A stretch of 64,000 nt of DNA from Sphingomonadales bacterium (GCA_016872115.1 VHBC01000005.1:83848-147847), one strand, 5' to 3'; counted from the first letter of the stretch, positions 9,061 through 17,495 are shown. The notes: generated by a model not told the origin, from the letters alone. Made by a program: numbers and translations.

Positions 9061-9090
9061 CAAAAGTAAGCAATATTGCGCAAGCCTCAA
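9061..9090 (-). promoter_or_regulatory. Bacteroidota-type promoter for the paaE-SDR run
   Basis: On the minus strand TACTTTTG (9061-9068) matches the -7 consensus TAnnTTTG. A TTG (9088-9090) lies 19 bases upstream, within the usual spacing. The predicted start gives a leader of roughly 15 bases before the paaE ATG. A perfect 10-bp palindrome GCAATATTGC (9070-9079) lies in the spacer and could be an operator half or chance. Confidence 0.6.
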
Positions 9091-9129
9091 CCAATAACTA
9101 TCTATGAACAAACTGACCTCAATGATGTT

Positions 9130-9157
9130 TTGAAGGCGTAGTTATTTTCTATATTTG
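9130..9157 (+). promoter_or_regulatory. Bacteroidota-type promoter for paaABCD
   Basis: TTTTG at 9128-9132 is followed after 17 bases by TATATTTG (9150-9157), a perfect TAnnTTTG element. The paaA ATG begins 22 bases after it. It is divergent from the paaE promoter, so both arms of the paa locus can share one control region. Confidence 0.65.
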
Positions 9158-9179
9158 TTTCATCATAATTGTAAGTATC

Positions 9180-10118
9180 ATGACCCAAGCAGAACAAGAA
9201 CGTCACTTTAACGATAAAATCGCTAGAGAGATCAAAATCGAGCCCAATGACTGGATGCCGGACGAATACCGACAAACATTGGTGCGTCAGATTTCTCAAC
9301 ATGCACACTCCGAGATAGTTGGGATGCTTCCGGAGGGTAACTGGATTACCCGAGCACCCAATTTAAGACGCAAAGCGGTTTTGTTAGCTAAAGTTCAAGA
9401 TGAAGCTGGTCACGGACTGTATTTGTATTCTGCCGTAGAAACACTCGGCACAGACCGCGAGCAAACCATCGATGATTTACACAGCGGTAAAGCCAAATAT
9501 TCTTCCATTTTCAATTATCCAGCGCTCACATGGGCAGATATCGGTGCTATTGGTTGGCTTGTAGATGGTGCAGCCATCATGAATCAAGTTGCACTTTGCC
9601 GTACTTCATATGGCCCATATGCACGCGCCATGGTTAAAATTTGCAAAGAAGAATCTTTTCATCAGCGTCAAGGTTACGAATCATTAATAAAATTATGCAA
9701 CGGCACACCCCAACAAAAAGCCATGGCGCAAGATGCCATGAATCGTTTTTGGTGGCCAGCCCTCATGATGTTTGGTCCCAGCGATGCCGACTCAACGCAC
9801 TCTGATCAATCTATCAAATGGAAAATCAAGCGTTTTACCAACGACGAATTGCGTCAAAGCTTTGTGGACGCCACCGTTCCTCAGGCTGAAATACTCGGCC
9901 TTACCATTCCAGATCCAAATTTAAAATGGAATGAAGAACGCGGTCATTATGACTTCTCCGAAATCAATTGGGATGAATTTTGGCAAGTCGTAAAGGGGAA
10001 TGGCCCGTGCAACAAAGAAAGACTTGAGGCCCGAATTAAAGCCAAAGAAGATGGCCTTTGGGTTCGCGAAGCAGCAAATGCTTTTGCCAAAAAGAGAGCA
10101 TTAAAGAAAACAGCCTAA
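9180..10118 (+). CDS. paaA: 1,2-phenylacetyl-CoA epoxidase, catalytic subunit PaaA
   Basis: 312 residues, the usual PaaA length. Ferritin-like di-iron ligands are visible: E45 (HSEIVG), E75 and H78 (DEAGHG), and the second EESFH pair (E157/E158 and H161). With PaaC it forms the catalytic core that epoxidises the aromatic ring of phenylacetyl-CoA using O2 and electrons from PaaE. First gene of paaABCD, with a consensus promoter just upstream. No ring-opening (PaaG/Z) or ligase (PaaK) genes are in the window, so the rest of the pathway must lie elsewhere. Identification is secure. Confidence 0.96.
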   Translation: MTQAEQERHFNDKIAREIKIEPNDWMPDEYRQTLVRQISQHAHSEIVGMLPEGNWITRAPNLRRKAVLLAKVQDEAGHGLYLYSAVETLGTDREQTIDDLHSGKAKYSSIFNYPALTWADIGAIGWLVDGAAIMNQVALCRTSYGPYARAMVKICKEESFHQRQGYESLIKLCNGTPQQKAMAQDAMNRFWWPALMMFGPSDADSTHSDQSIKWKIKRFTNDELRQSFVDATVPQAEILGLTIPDPNLKWNEERGHYDFSEINWDEFWQVVKGNGPCNKERLEARIKAKEDGLWVREAANAFAKKRALKKTA

Positions 10119-10133
10119 TCAAATCAACAACAA

Positions 10134-10421
10134 ATGTCAACATCACAATGGCCTCTTTGGGAAGTTTTTATCCGAAGCAAACAAGGCTTAAACCACAAAC
10201 ATGTCGGTAGTCTTCGTGCTCCGGACGCCACCCTTGCACTTGAAAATGCCCGAGACGTTTACACCAGAAGATCAGAGGGCATCAGCATCTGGGTAGTTGA
10301 GTCTGCGCATATTCACGCTACGGACATCGACGAAGCAGCCTCTTTTTTTGAGCCTTCGGATACCAAAATATACCGTCATCCTACGTTTTACGAAGTGCCA
10401 GATGGCGTTAAACACATGTAA
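10134..10421 (+). CDS. paaB: 1,2-phenylacetyl-CoA epoxidase subunit PaaB
   Basis: 95 residues with the family pattern WPLWEVFIRSKQGLNHKHVGSLRAPDA and LENARDVYTRRSEG. PaaB is the small structural subunit that bridges PaaAC heterodimers in the epoxidase complex. It starts 15 bases after paaA, and its TAA overlaps the paaC ATG (TAATG). No unusual features. Confidence 0.95.
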   Translation: MSTSQWPLWEVFIRSKQGLNHKHVGSLRAPDATLALENARDVYTRRSEGISIWVVESAHIHATDIDEAASFFEPSDTKIYRHPTFYEVPDGVKHM

Positions 10422-11179
10422 TGATGCAAGAAGCTGCTCTATTTGAATACATATTGCGCTTGTCTGATGACAGTCTTATTTTAGGTCAACGTCTTGGAGA
10501 ATGGTGTGGGCACGGTCCTATCCTTGAGGAAGACATTGCCATAACCAATATTGCCCTTGATCTTATTGGGCAGGCAATCAGTTTGTATGACTTTGCTGCT
10601 ACGCTCGAAGGCCAAGGACGCAACCACGACCAATTGGCTTATTTGCGTTACGAAAATGAATACAAGAATGCCCTTTTAGTCGAGCAGCCCAACGGTGATT
10701 TCGCCATGACCATTGTTCGTCAGTTTTTCTTTGACGCTTTTCGTTTGCCGCTATGGGAAGCATTAATGCAGAGTCCAATAGAACAAATAGCTGCAATTGC
10801 GGCCAAATCTGTTAAAGAAACGCGTTACCATTTGAAGCATTCTTCTGAATGGGTTGTTCGCCTCGGCGATGGTACGGAAGAATCACACCAACGTGCCCAA
10901 GATGCCATTGATCATTTATGGCGTTATACCAACGAGCTCTTCTACGAAAACGCGCACGACCACAGTCTGCATGCGGCAGGATTGGTTCCCAAGTTGGAAA
11001 TCATCCAAGCAAAATGGAATCAAACGGTTAAAGATATCTTAGCGGAAGCTACACTTTCTGTTCCAGCCCATAATTGGAAATTCGAAGGTGGTCGCGAGGG
11101 GCGCCACTCAGAACACATGGGTTATATTCTTTCTGATCTCCAATACATGCAAAGAGCCTATCCAAATATGGAATGGTAA
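10421..11179 (+). CDS. paaC: 1,2-phenylacetyl-CoA epoxidase structural subunit PaaC
   Basis: 252 residues. Ferritin-like helical protein with the PaaC signature (LGQRLGEWCGHGPILEEDIA, ETRYHLKHSSEWVVRLGDGTEESHQR, GREGRHSEHMGYIL). PaaC pairs with PaaA but lacks the complete di-iron ligand set and is the structural partner. The start is one base of overlap with the paaB stop. A second in-frame ATG follows at once and either could be used. Confidence 0.95.
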   Translation: MMQEAALFEYILRLSDDSLILGQRLGEWCGHGPILEEDIAITNIALDLIGQAISLYDFAATLEGQGRNHDQLAYLRYENEYKNALLVEQPNGDFAMTIVRQFFFDAFRLPLWEALMQSPIEQIAAIAAKSVKETRYHLKHSSEWVVRLGDGTEESHQRAQDAIDHLWRYTNELFYENAHDHSLHAAGLVPKLEIIQAKWNQTVKDILAEATLSVPAHNWKFEGGREGRHSEHMGYILSDLQYMQRAYPNMEW

Positions 11180-11658
11180 ATGCCGATCAAATACGGTCTT
11201 TTTTGGCTGAAGTAAGCGACCCTGAAATACCAGTTCTTACGATTACGGATTTAGGCGTAGTTCAGCAAATATATTTAAATAACGACGCTTGGATAGTGGA
11301 GCTTACCCCAACATACAGCGGCTGCCCTGCCATGCAACAAATCGAGGTTGATTTATTGGCTAAACTCAAAGAAAAAGGCATCCATAACGCCAAAGTAAAA
11401 CATATTTTGAGCCCAGCCTGGACCACTGACTGGATTTCCGAAGAAGGCCGTCAAAAATTGCGTATGTACGGTATTGCTCCTCCAGTCAATGAACCTGATA
11501 AAGGTGTTTTATTTGCCGATGGCCCGAAGGTAGCTTGCCCTAAATGTACGAGTAAAGATACCCGTATGGTGAGTTTATTTGGCAGTACGGCTTGTAAAGC
11601 GCACTATCAATGCAATGTGTGCCTAGAACCTTTTGATTATTTCAAGTGCTTGAAGTAA
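11173..11658 (+). CDS. paaD: PaaD, MIP18/DUF59-type maturation factor with C-terminal zinc ribbon
   Basis: 161 residues. The N-terminal DUF59 domain (VSDPEIPVLTITDLGVV, TYSGCPAM with conserved C51) is followed by a C-terminal zinc-ribbon-like region with CPKC, a further Cys and CNVC. PaaD is thought to help mature the iron-sulfur or di-iron centres of the epoxidase system. The ATG overlaps the paaC stop by 7 bp. Last gene of the plus arm, followed by a hairpin terminator. Confidence 0.93.
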   Translation: MVNADQIRSFLAEVSDPEIPVLTITDLGVVQQIYLNNDAWIVELTPTYSGCPAMQQIEVDLLAKLKEKGIHNAKVKHILSPAWTTDWISEEGRQKLRMYGIAPPVNEPDKGVLFADGPKVACPKCTSKDTRMVSLFGSTACKAHYQCNVCLEPFDYFKCLK

Positions 11659-11679
11659 AGTAAGTTAGCAGCTTTAAAT

Positions 11680-11713
11680 AGGCCTATATTCCGGGCCTTT
11701 TTTATTTTTTTAG
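11680..11713 (+). terminator. Intrinsic terminator after paaD
   Basis: AGGCC (11680-11684) pairs with GGCCT (11694-11698) across a 9-base loop and runs into a T-rich tract (TTTTTTATTTTTTT). Short stem but GC-rich, placed 22 bases after the paaD stop. Confidence 0.65.
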
Positions 11714-11722
11714 TACTATGTA

Positions 11723-11755
11723 TTGCATAATACCAAAATAAAACATATAACTTTG
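11723..11755 (+). promoter_or_regulatory. Promoter for the padR-pspC pair
   Basis: TTG (11723-11725), 22 bases, then TAACTTTG (11748-11755), matching TAnnTTTG. The chosen PadR ATG (11772) lies 17 bases after the -7 element. Confidence 0.5.
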
Positions 11756-11771
11756 TATAAAATTTTATTTG

Positions 11772-12107
11772 ATGAATGTAGAAAACACACAATCTCAAAT
11801 GCGAAAGGGTATTTTGGAATATTGTATTCTCGGTATCCTTCATAGAGGAGAGGCCTATCCTTCAGAAATCCTAGAAAAATTGAGGGCTGCTCAGTTGCTT
11901 GTGGTGGAAGGAACGGTATATCCTTTGTTGACGCGCCTTAAAAACTTCGAGCTCTTGACTTATCGTTGGGAAGAATCTAACGCTGGACCGCCCAGAAAAT
12001 ATTATAAAATCACCTCAAAAGGAGAACAATTTTACAAAGACCTTTCCAAAACGTGGGAAGAACTAAATATGGCCGTTTCTACACTTACTCAAAATTCAAA
12101 ATCATGA
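11772..12107 (+). CDS. PadR-family transcriptional regulator
   Basis: 111 residues from the ATG at 11772 (the track's 11769 is a TTG). Winged-helix PadR fold: QMRKGILEYCILGILHRGEAYPSEI, VEGTVYPLLTRLKNFELL, GPPRKYYKITSKGEQF. The GTVYPLLxRL and GPPRKYY blocks are diagnostic. Its stop overlaps the next start by ATGA. PadR genes coupled to PspC-domain genes are common in Bacteroidota and usually autoregulate an envelope-stress pair. Inferred role: repressor of its own operon. Confidence 0.9.
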   Translation: MNVENTQSQMRKGILEYCILGILHRGEAYPSEILEKLRAAQLLVVEGTVYPLLTRLKNFELLTYRWEESNAGPPRKYYKITSKGEQFYKDLSKTWEELNMAVSTLTQNSKS

Positions 12108-13657
12108 ATAAAACCGTTTCAATTCATATCCAAGGGTTTGCTTTTATCCTTGAAGACCAAGCTTATGAGCAGCTCAGTGCCTATTTGAACGAATTAAATC
12201 GGGTCTTGCAGCACGAAGAAGGTAAAGAGGAAATCATCCAAGATGTCGAGCTTAGAATCGTCGAATTGCTTCAAGAAAAAGTGAGCGGTCAACCCGTCGT
12301 TCAATTACATATCATCGAGCAAATTATTCAGTTGCTTGGAAGCCCTGAGGCTTTTGGCGACGATGAAAATATTTCATCAGATCAGGCAAAATTTGAAAAA
12401 ACGGAAACCTGGGCTGCAGAAAAGCGCTTTTTTAGAGATAAAGAGAGCGCCATACTTGGTGGCGTTGCCAGCGGCGTTGCAGCTTATTTTAATATAGATG
12501 TTGTTTTTGTCCGCGTTGCTTTTGTCCTATTTACCATGGTATTTGGTTCGGGCATACCAATTTATATCCTTTTATGGATTATCACGCCTGTAGCCAAAAC
12601 GGCAAGTGAAAAGCTGCAAATGAAAGGAATGCCTGTAAATGTCGAAAGCATAAAAACGGAGTTCAAAGAAGCAGCTGAGCGTGTTGAAAAGAATACCAAA
12701 AAATGGTCTAATCAATTGCGCACAGGTTCAGGCATAAGCGATACGGCTAAAAGATTTGTAGATTTTATAAGTAAGGCATTAGGTGTTTTACTTTTTGTGT
12801 GGGGTCTTTTTGTTCTGGTGAGTGCAACCATCTTTTTATTTGTCGATCCAAAACTCATTCCTGCACAAATCAATGGTGAGTTCACCTCTTTAGGTGAACT
12901 GAGCGCACTGTTTTTTGAAACAGGTCAAATCCTTGATTTCATTTATTTGGGTGCCGCCTTGATTGCTTTTTCCATGGCTTTATCAAGTATGTTAATCGGT
13001 TTGCGTTTGTTATTGACTATTCAAGGCAAATGGATGCGAACAGCGCTAGGGCTCTTTAGCGCCATTTCTATTATTGGCATTGTTTTACTGATTTTTGCTG
13101 GGGTTTCTACTGCTAAATCCTTCGCTATCGATGGCGGCATGAGTGCTGAAAAAGGCACTTATTTTGGAGATTCGCTGCAAATTGAAGTTTCAACCGAGCT
13201 GCACCTTAAAGCCTTTAATCACGAAAGATTTCAACTAAATAAAGAAGGTTTTCAGCCAACAAGAAATCCTGAACAAGGCTTGTTACTCGTGGATAACGGT
13301 CAAATTTACAACAGCGGTATTGCTATTGAATACACCGCTTCGAATGACAGTTTATTTCATGTGCGTATTGAGAAAAAAGCAAATGGGTCCTCTTATTTAA
13401 AAGCCAATCAGAGAGCTGCACATATTCAGTTTCCATGTCTGTTGGAGGGAGGTAAATTAGTGATTTCAAGTGGTTTTTCTTTTCCTGCAAAAGATCGTTT
13501 GCGCGATCAAGAAGTCGTGTTGCACATAGAGGTGCCTAACGGTAAATTGGTATTGCATCAGAACAAAGTGGTTTACCCGTATTTTTCGGAATCTGAACCT
13601 GATCAGGCCAGCGACCGCGCCTACGTGTACGGCGACGGAGAATACTCAGCGTGGTAA
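12104..13657 (+). CDS. PspC-domain membrane protein
   Basis: The track start (12053) would run through padR. The ATG at 12104 (ATGA overlap) gives MNKTVSIHIQGFAFILEDQAYEQL, the usual N-terminal domain of this group (517 aa). Residues about 110-165 form the PspC domain (KRFFRDKESAILGGVASGVAAYFNIDVVFVRVAFVL ... YILLWIITPV). Three or four further hydrophobic segments follow, then a long soluble C-terminus of beta character. PspC proteins sense or respond to inner-membrane stress. The ligand is unknown. The 3' end overlaps the convergent DUF5916 gene by 12 bp. Confidence 0.85.
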   Translation: MNKTVSIHIQGFAFILEDQAYEQLSAYLNELNRVLQHEEGKEEIIQDVELRIVELLQEKVSGQPVVQLHIIEQIIQLLGSPEAFGDDENISSDQAKFEKTETWAAEKRFFRDKESAILGGVASGVAAYFNIDVVFVRVAFVLFTMVFGSGIPIYILLWIITPVAKTASEKLQMKGMPVNVESIKTEFKEAAERVEKNTKKWSNQLRTGSGISDTAKRFVDFISKALGVLLFVWGLFVLVSATIFLFVDPKLIPAQINGEFTSLGELSALFFETGQILDFIYLGAALIAFSMALSSMLIGLRLLLTIQGKWMRTALGLFSAISIIGIVLLIFAGVSTAKSFAIDGGMSAEKGTYFGDSLQIEVSTELHLKAFNHERFQLNKEGFQPTRNPEQGLLLVDNGQIYNSGIAIEYTASNDSLFHVRIEKKANGSSYLKANQRAAHIQFPCLLEGGKLVISSGFSFPAKDRLRDQEVVLHIEVPNGKLVLHQNKVVYPYFSESEPDQASDRAYVYGDGEYSAW

Positions 13658-16102
13658 AAAGCTACGGTCTTTGCGCAATTGTTGGGCATCGAGCCAGTAA
13701 ATCAGTTTAATAGAAAAACTGTTGAGCGCGCCGTTTTGGAGCGTGCCAGAGAGGTCTTGCCAATAAGCCACATTAACGGCATCGTTATTGGAGAACACCG
13801 CATTTTTCCAAACAATATTGATTTCACTTCCGGGCATAAACACCCAGCGATACATAAAGTCAATGGTAAATGCATTGTAATTGATATCGTAGGCAGATTT
13901 TCCTTCGACAGTAAGGCCATTGAAATCTGGTAAAGGGTTTAGGCTGCCATCTTGCTGAAGAATAGAGAAATTTTGGTATTTCAGCGTCGAACGATAATGG
14001 CGCAAACGCAAGCTTAATGACATTCTGTTGGTTACAATGTAGTCTAAAGAAATAAATTGGATAGTGGTATTGCGGTCGCGCTTTCCGAATAAAATACCTT
14101 GATAGGATTGCACTGGTGTAGCAAATGGGATGGCATATCCAAGACTATTGATTTGTAGCTCTTTCTCAAATGAATAAACCAAAAAGATGGCATCAGAAAG
14201 CCGAATACGAGGTTCAAAATTATAGGCGTACTGTTTCCAAGGGTTGTTGTAATAAATATCCATGCTAGCACCGGCATCTAAAGCAATTTTACGTTGATAA
14301 TTAGTTGAGAACCAATAATTGAAAAATGCAAATTGGGGAACGGTAAATACTGCCCCCCAAGTTCTAGGCTCAAAATAATCCTTACTAGGTTGTAGGGCAG
14401 TGCCAGCATTTAGGCCAAATGCATTGAATTTTTTACTAACCGCAAACGCTTTGAGCGAAAACATATTGCTCGTAAATACATTTGGCAAATAGAGATAGGA
14501 TTGTGAAAATGAAGCGTTCATACTCCACTTCATTAAATGTTGCCACTTGGGTGTGAAATTTCGATAGGCCACACTCGCTTCAAAAATTCTGCGGTTGTTA
14601 TTGTAATTAAAACCAAGGTCATTGGGGTCATAAGTATCAGATTCCTGTAAATAACCCAAGCCGCCAATGAGTGCACCACGTTGCTTCTGGACGTTTAAGT
14701 TTATGTTGTGTCCGAGTGTGTTTGTGGCATCGAGCTGTGCCGATAGAATTCCTTTGCCGTTGATATTGTAATTGTTGTCTTTGGTATTCAGGTTGAAATT
14801 GAAAGCAGAAACATTGGCATCGTAAAACGAACCTGCGCGCCAAACACTGGTGTTAGTAAACGTTAAGGAAGAATTATTCTTCAAATTTTGATCAAAAACG
14901 AGTACGTTGTAATTGGTCAACGGAGAGACCAGCACCTCTCTTTTGCTGTTATCAAGGGTGGAAACTGCTGTGCCGATTTGTTCTGCATTGACAGCATTGA
15001 AAAACCCAATGCCAAGGCCATGACTGTCGCGGCCAGAAATTTTAAAAGCGTTGTAAAGTTGCGAGGAGCCCGGAACATTCTCGAGGTACTCATTTGGTTG
15101 GAGCATGGTTTGTGTAACCTTGTAAGGCGCTTGAATGCCAATTCTTCTGCTGTAAAAAATGCCCGCTTTGTTGAAGAGCTCCATGCCTTCAGTAAAAAAT
15201 TGGCGGTTTTCATTGAATTGTATCTCAAAGGGAGTTAGGTTTAAAACTTGCTGATCAAAAACGACTTGACCAAAATCAGGAACTAAAGTAAGATCGAGGG
15301 TAAAAGCTTCGTTGATTCCGTATTTGATGTCCATTCCGCCATTAAAAGAACGCAGTAAACTTTTTGAGTTGTCTTCGTTTCTGATTTCGTCGACGTAGGT
15401 AGACACATACGGAATAAGTGCCAAACGAAGTGGTGGACTGATATTGGAAAGGTTTGTGATATCTCCACTTTCGAGCAGCATATTCTCAAGGTCAGGATTT
15501 ACAGCTACCCAAGAAGATTCTTCTCGCAAACGCGCAATTTGCCTGCCGATATTGATGCCCCAATCTTGCACCTCTTTTTGCGGAAAACGCAAAGCAGAAT
15601 AGGGGATCCTGATCTCTGCAATCCAGCCATTTTCTACTATCTCAACTGCGCTATGCCAAACAAGGTTAAGTTGATCATTGTAGTCATTGGCTGCAATTTT
15701 AGCATCTAGTTGAACGCCGCGGCTTGTGAGACCGAAATAAAAACCATTTTGATTGTCATTGTAGGTGTCTAAAAAAATCCCAATGATGTCGAGGTTCGGA
15801 TTGTAATCGTCTCTCAAGGAGAGCACTTTTGATATGGAGTCAGGTGGATCTTGACAATAAAATGCAAAATAAATGGCGTCTTGGTCATAGCATAATTGAA
15901 TGCTGGTCTGACTTTTTGAGGGTTTACCTGGTTCTGGTTTGATTTGAATAAAAGGGCTGAATTCGGGATTTTTAGACCAGGTTGCTTCTTGTAACTTGCC
16001 GTCTATTGTGATTTTTTCATTACAGCGAATGGCATTGATTTGCTTTTGACCATAGGTGGAGAAGCTAAGAAGAAGAAGAAGAAGAAGAAGTTGCAAACGC
16101 AT
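13646..16102 (-). CDS. CBM9-like / DUF5916 outer-membrane protein
   Basis: I start at the ATG at 16102 (MRLQLLLLLLLLSFSTYGQ) rather than the track's 16150, because it yields a proper signal peptide (818 aa). Residues about 25-225 form a carbohydrate-binding family 9-like domain (ITIDGKLQEATW, YFAFYCQDPPDS, NGFYFGLTSRGVQLDAKI). The rest is DUF5916, a predicted outer-membrane barrel with the hallmark NRQFFTEGMELFNKAGIFYSRRIG. Function is unknown for the family; surface glycan or peptide binding is suggested. The signal peptide contains a run of eight Leu codons, all CTT (see repeat). It is 14 bases downstream of the DUF5715 gene, so probably one operon. Confidence 0.82.
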   Translation of the reverse strand: MRLQLLLLLLLLSFSTYGQKQINAIRCNEKITIDGKLQEATWSKNPEFSPFIQIKPEPGKPSKSQTSIQLCYDQDAIYFAFYCQDPPDSISKVLSLRDDYNPNLDIIGIFLDTYNDNQNGFYFGLTSRGVQLDAKIAANDYNDQLNLVWHSAVEIVENGWIAEIRIPYSALRFPQKEVQDWGINIGRQIARLREESSWVAVNPDLENMLLESGDITNLSNISPPLRLALIPYVSTYVDEIRNEDNSKSLLRSFNGGMDIKYGINEAFTLDLTLVPDFGQVVFDQQVLNLTPFEIQFNENRQFFTEGMELFNKAGIFYSRRIGIQAPYKVTQTMLQPNEYLENVPGSSQLYNAFKISGRDSHGLGIGFFNAVNAEQIGTAVSTLDNSKREVLVSPLTNYNVLVFDQNLKNNSSLTFTNTSVWRAGSFYDANVSAFNFNLNTKDNNYNINGKGILSAQLDATNTLGHNINLNVQKQRGALIGGLGYLQESDTYDPNDLGFNYNNNRRIFEASVAYRNFTPKWQHLMKWSMNASFSQSYLYLPNVFTSNMFSLKAFAVSKKFNAFGLNAGTALQPSKDYFEPRTWGAVFTVPQFAFFNYWFSTNYQRKIALDAGASMDIYYNNPWKQYAYNFEPRIRLSDAIFLVYSFEKELQINSLGYAIPFATPVQSYQGILFGKRDRNTTIQFISLDYIVTNRMSLSLRLRHYRSTLKYQNFSILQQDGSLNPLPDFNGLTVEGKSAYDINYNAFTIDFMYRWVFMPGSEINIVWKNAVFSNNDAVNVAYWQDLSGTLQNGALNSFSIKLIYWLDAQQLRKDRSFLPR
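16067..16090. repeat. Trinucleotide microsatellite (AAG)8 inside a signal peptide
   Basis: Eight perfect AAG units on the plus strand, read as eight CTT Leu codons in the DUF5916 signal peptide. Unit gain or loss would keep the frame and only change the hydrophobic core length. Confidence 0.95.
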
Positions 16103-16116
16103 AGGCAAATTTACAA

Positions 16117-16806
16117 TTATCTGCCTTTTCGGGCAACCACATGCAAGCATTCTTCTTGCTTCTCAAATGTTACCCAGATTTTGATTTTCTTTTTGTATTC
16201 AAGTAAAATACGAGAGATCGTGGCTTGTAAATATTGTTTTTGGTTCTGATTAAGTGGCTCATCGGAAGCAAAGCGCGCATATGAGAAATCAAATGCATTG
16301 CCATTCAGATGAGGGCTTCTATTAACTGCAGTTCGGTTTTTGCGCACCAGCTTTGAAACGGTATGCTTGGTGCGTGTCATGGAGGTCACAATGAGCTCGC
16401 AACCTGCGAGTGGTGTATGCGCTAAAGAATCATTGAATGCGCGGCCAATTTCTTTGAGTATTTCTTCTGCATAGGGCGTCAAAAAAGCATAGGAATATTG
16501 AAAGGTATCTAACCGAAAACCAGTATTGGCCTTCACCAGAACTAATTTTTTGGCACGATAGGCACGACGCAGGCCGTTGGTATTGGCAACTGGTTGTATC
16601 CCCTGCTTGACAGATCGGTCCATGTATTCTACCAAGCGGTTATTGAGTTGAATCGTGTAGGTATTTGGATCTTGGTCAGCTAATACTTGAGTTTGGCATA
16701 GCTGCATTTCATCACTGCAGGCAGACGATTGCGGAGTGCTTGGCCAATAAGCAAATGCTAAAAGTACAAACCCGAGGGCAAGCAAAAACAGATTATAGAT
16801 GCGCAT
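16117..16806 (-). CDS. DUF5715-type, M15-peptidase-like membrane-anchored protein
   Basis: The ATG at 16806 gives an N-terminal membrane anchor (IYNLFLLALGFVLLAFAYW). The longer track frame would cross the divergent promoter (229 aa). The C-terminal half shows SPHLNGNAFDFSY, which fits the SxHxxGxAxD zinc motif of VanY/M15 D-Ala-D-Ala carboxypeptidases, and EECLHVV, the ExxH partner. It therefore probably binds zinc and may trim peptidoglycan peptides in the periplasm. The region RTKHTVSKLVRKNRTAV precedes the motif as in DUF5715 proteins. Catalytic activity is inferred, not shown. Confidence 0.72.
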   Translation of the reverse strand: MRIYNLFLLALGFVLLAFAYWPSTPQSSACSDEMQLCQTQVLADQDPNTYTIQLNNRLVEYMDRSVKQGIQPVANTNGLRRAYRAKKLVLVKANTGFRLDTFQYSYAFLTPYAEEILKEIGRAFNDSLAHTPLAGCELIVTSMTRTKHTVSKLVRKNRTAVNRSPHLNGNAFDFSYARFASDEPLNQNQKQYLQATISRILLEYKKKIKIWVTFEKQEECLHVVARKGR

Positions 16807-16811
16807 GTAAA

Positions 16812-16819
16812 CAAATATA
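16812..16819 (-). promoter_or_regulatory. -7 element for the DUF5715-DUF5916 pair
   Basis: TATATTTG on the minus strand, a perfect TAnnTTTG. A possible -33 TTG is 24 bases upstream, slightly long. The ATG starts 5 bases downstream, implying an almost leaderless transcript. Confidence 0.45.
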
Positions 16820-16827
16820 AAAATTGC

Positions 16828-16859
16828 TTGCTTTGGTCTGACACAAGTTCGTAATTTTG
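16828..16859 (+). promoter_or_regulatory. Promoter for the DUF493 gene
   Basis: TTG (16828-16830), 21 bases, then TAATTTTG (16852-16859). The ATG follows after only 4 bases, so the message would be leaderless or nearly so. Confidence 0.5.
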
Positions 16860-16863
16860 TGTC

Positions 16864-17127
16864 ATGAGAACCTTCGATGCACTTAAAGCTCAACTCGAAC
16901 AACAAGACTGGCCGAACCTTTATATGTTCAAATTTATAGTTCCCAATGACAATCATCATTTAGCGCAAGTCACCGCTTTATTCAATGCCAACAGTGAAAT
17001 TAGTTACCATCATTCCGGTAACGGAAAATATGTCAGTCTTAGCGCCAAAGAAATCATGCTCTCGGCCGACGACATCATCGCAGTTTATGAACGCGCCGCG
17101 TTAATTCCCGGCATCATCTCTCTTTAA
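16864..17127 (+). CDS. DUF493 (YbeD-like) family protein
   Basis: 87 residues. FDALKAQLEQQDWPNLYMFKFIVPND and SGNGKYVSLSAKEIMLSADDIIAVYERAALIPGIISL fit the DUF493/YbeD family, a small alpha-beta fold resembling ACT-type regulatory domains. Cellular role is unclear in the family. Its TAA overlaps the next ATG (TAATG). A consensus promoter abuts the start. Confidence 0.85.
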   Translation: MRTFDALKAQLEQQDWPNLYMFKFIVPNDNHHLAQVTALFNANSEISYHHSGNGKYVSLSAKEIMLSADDIIAVYERAALIPGIISL

Positions 17128-17495
17128 TGGAAGCAATTGTTAAATTTTTATTCGTCTCTTTTCTCATTTTACTGGCTGTGATTGCCTATAGGGCCTTACT
17201 CAGGCGCTTTCAACGCGGACAAGTGCAACACCAAGACTTTTGTGAACTGTATACCTTAGATCAAGAACCCGCTAATGGTGAGTTAGCATTTTATTTTGTG
17301 TGTCCTGCATCCACTCATGTGCGTTTTGCCATTTGGCAAAACAAACAATTGGTTGCAGAATTAGCCAATCAAGAATTTGAGAAGGGTGGCCATATCTTGC
17401 GCTACGATAGCGCCAAGCTAGCAAATGGTGTTTACTATTATGGTATCATTACAGCTCAACAAGAGACCAAAAAACGAATGACTGTCTCTAACTAA
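17127..17495 (+). CDS. Small membrane-anchored protein with FlgD-like Ig/beta domain
   Basis: 122 residues. One N-terminal transmembrane helix (residues 5-23: VKFLFVSFLILLAVIAY) with basic residues after it, then a beta-rich domain ending GVYYYGIITAQQETKKRMTVSN. That ending resembles FlgD Ig-like and T9SS-sorting folds (LxxGxYxxxI...K), but there is no signal peptidase site, so it is unlikely to be a T9SS cargo. Coupled to the DUF493 gene by a TAATG overlap. The 3' end overlaps the convergent gene by 4 bp. Function unknown. Confidence 0.7.
   Translation: MEAIVKFLFVSFLILLAVIAYRALLRRFQRGQVQHQDFCELYTLDQEPANGELAFYFVCPASTHVRFAIWQNKQLVAELANQEFEKGGHILRYDSAKLANGVYYYGIITAQQETKKRMTVSN

Noticed and set aside
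9070-9079. Perfect palindrome GCAATATTGC in the spacer of the paaE promoter as a regulator operator
   Set aside because: A 10-bp palindrome is expected by chance fairly often in a region this size, it does not extend further, and no matching copy lies at the paaA promoter. Mentioned only within the promoter entry.
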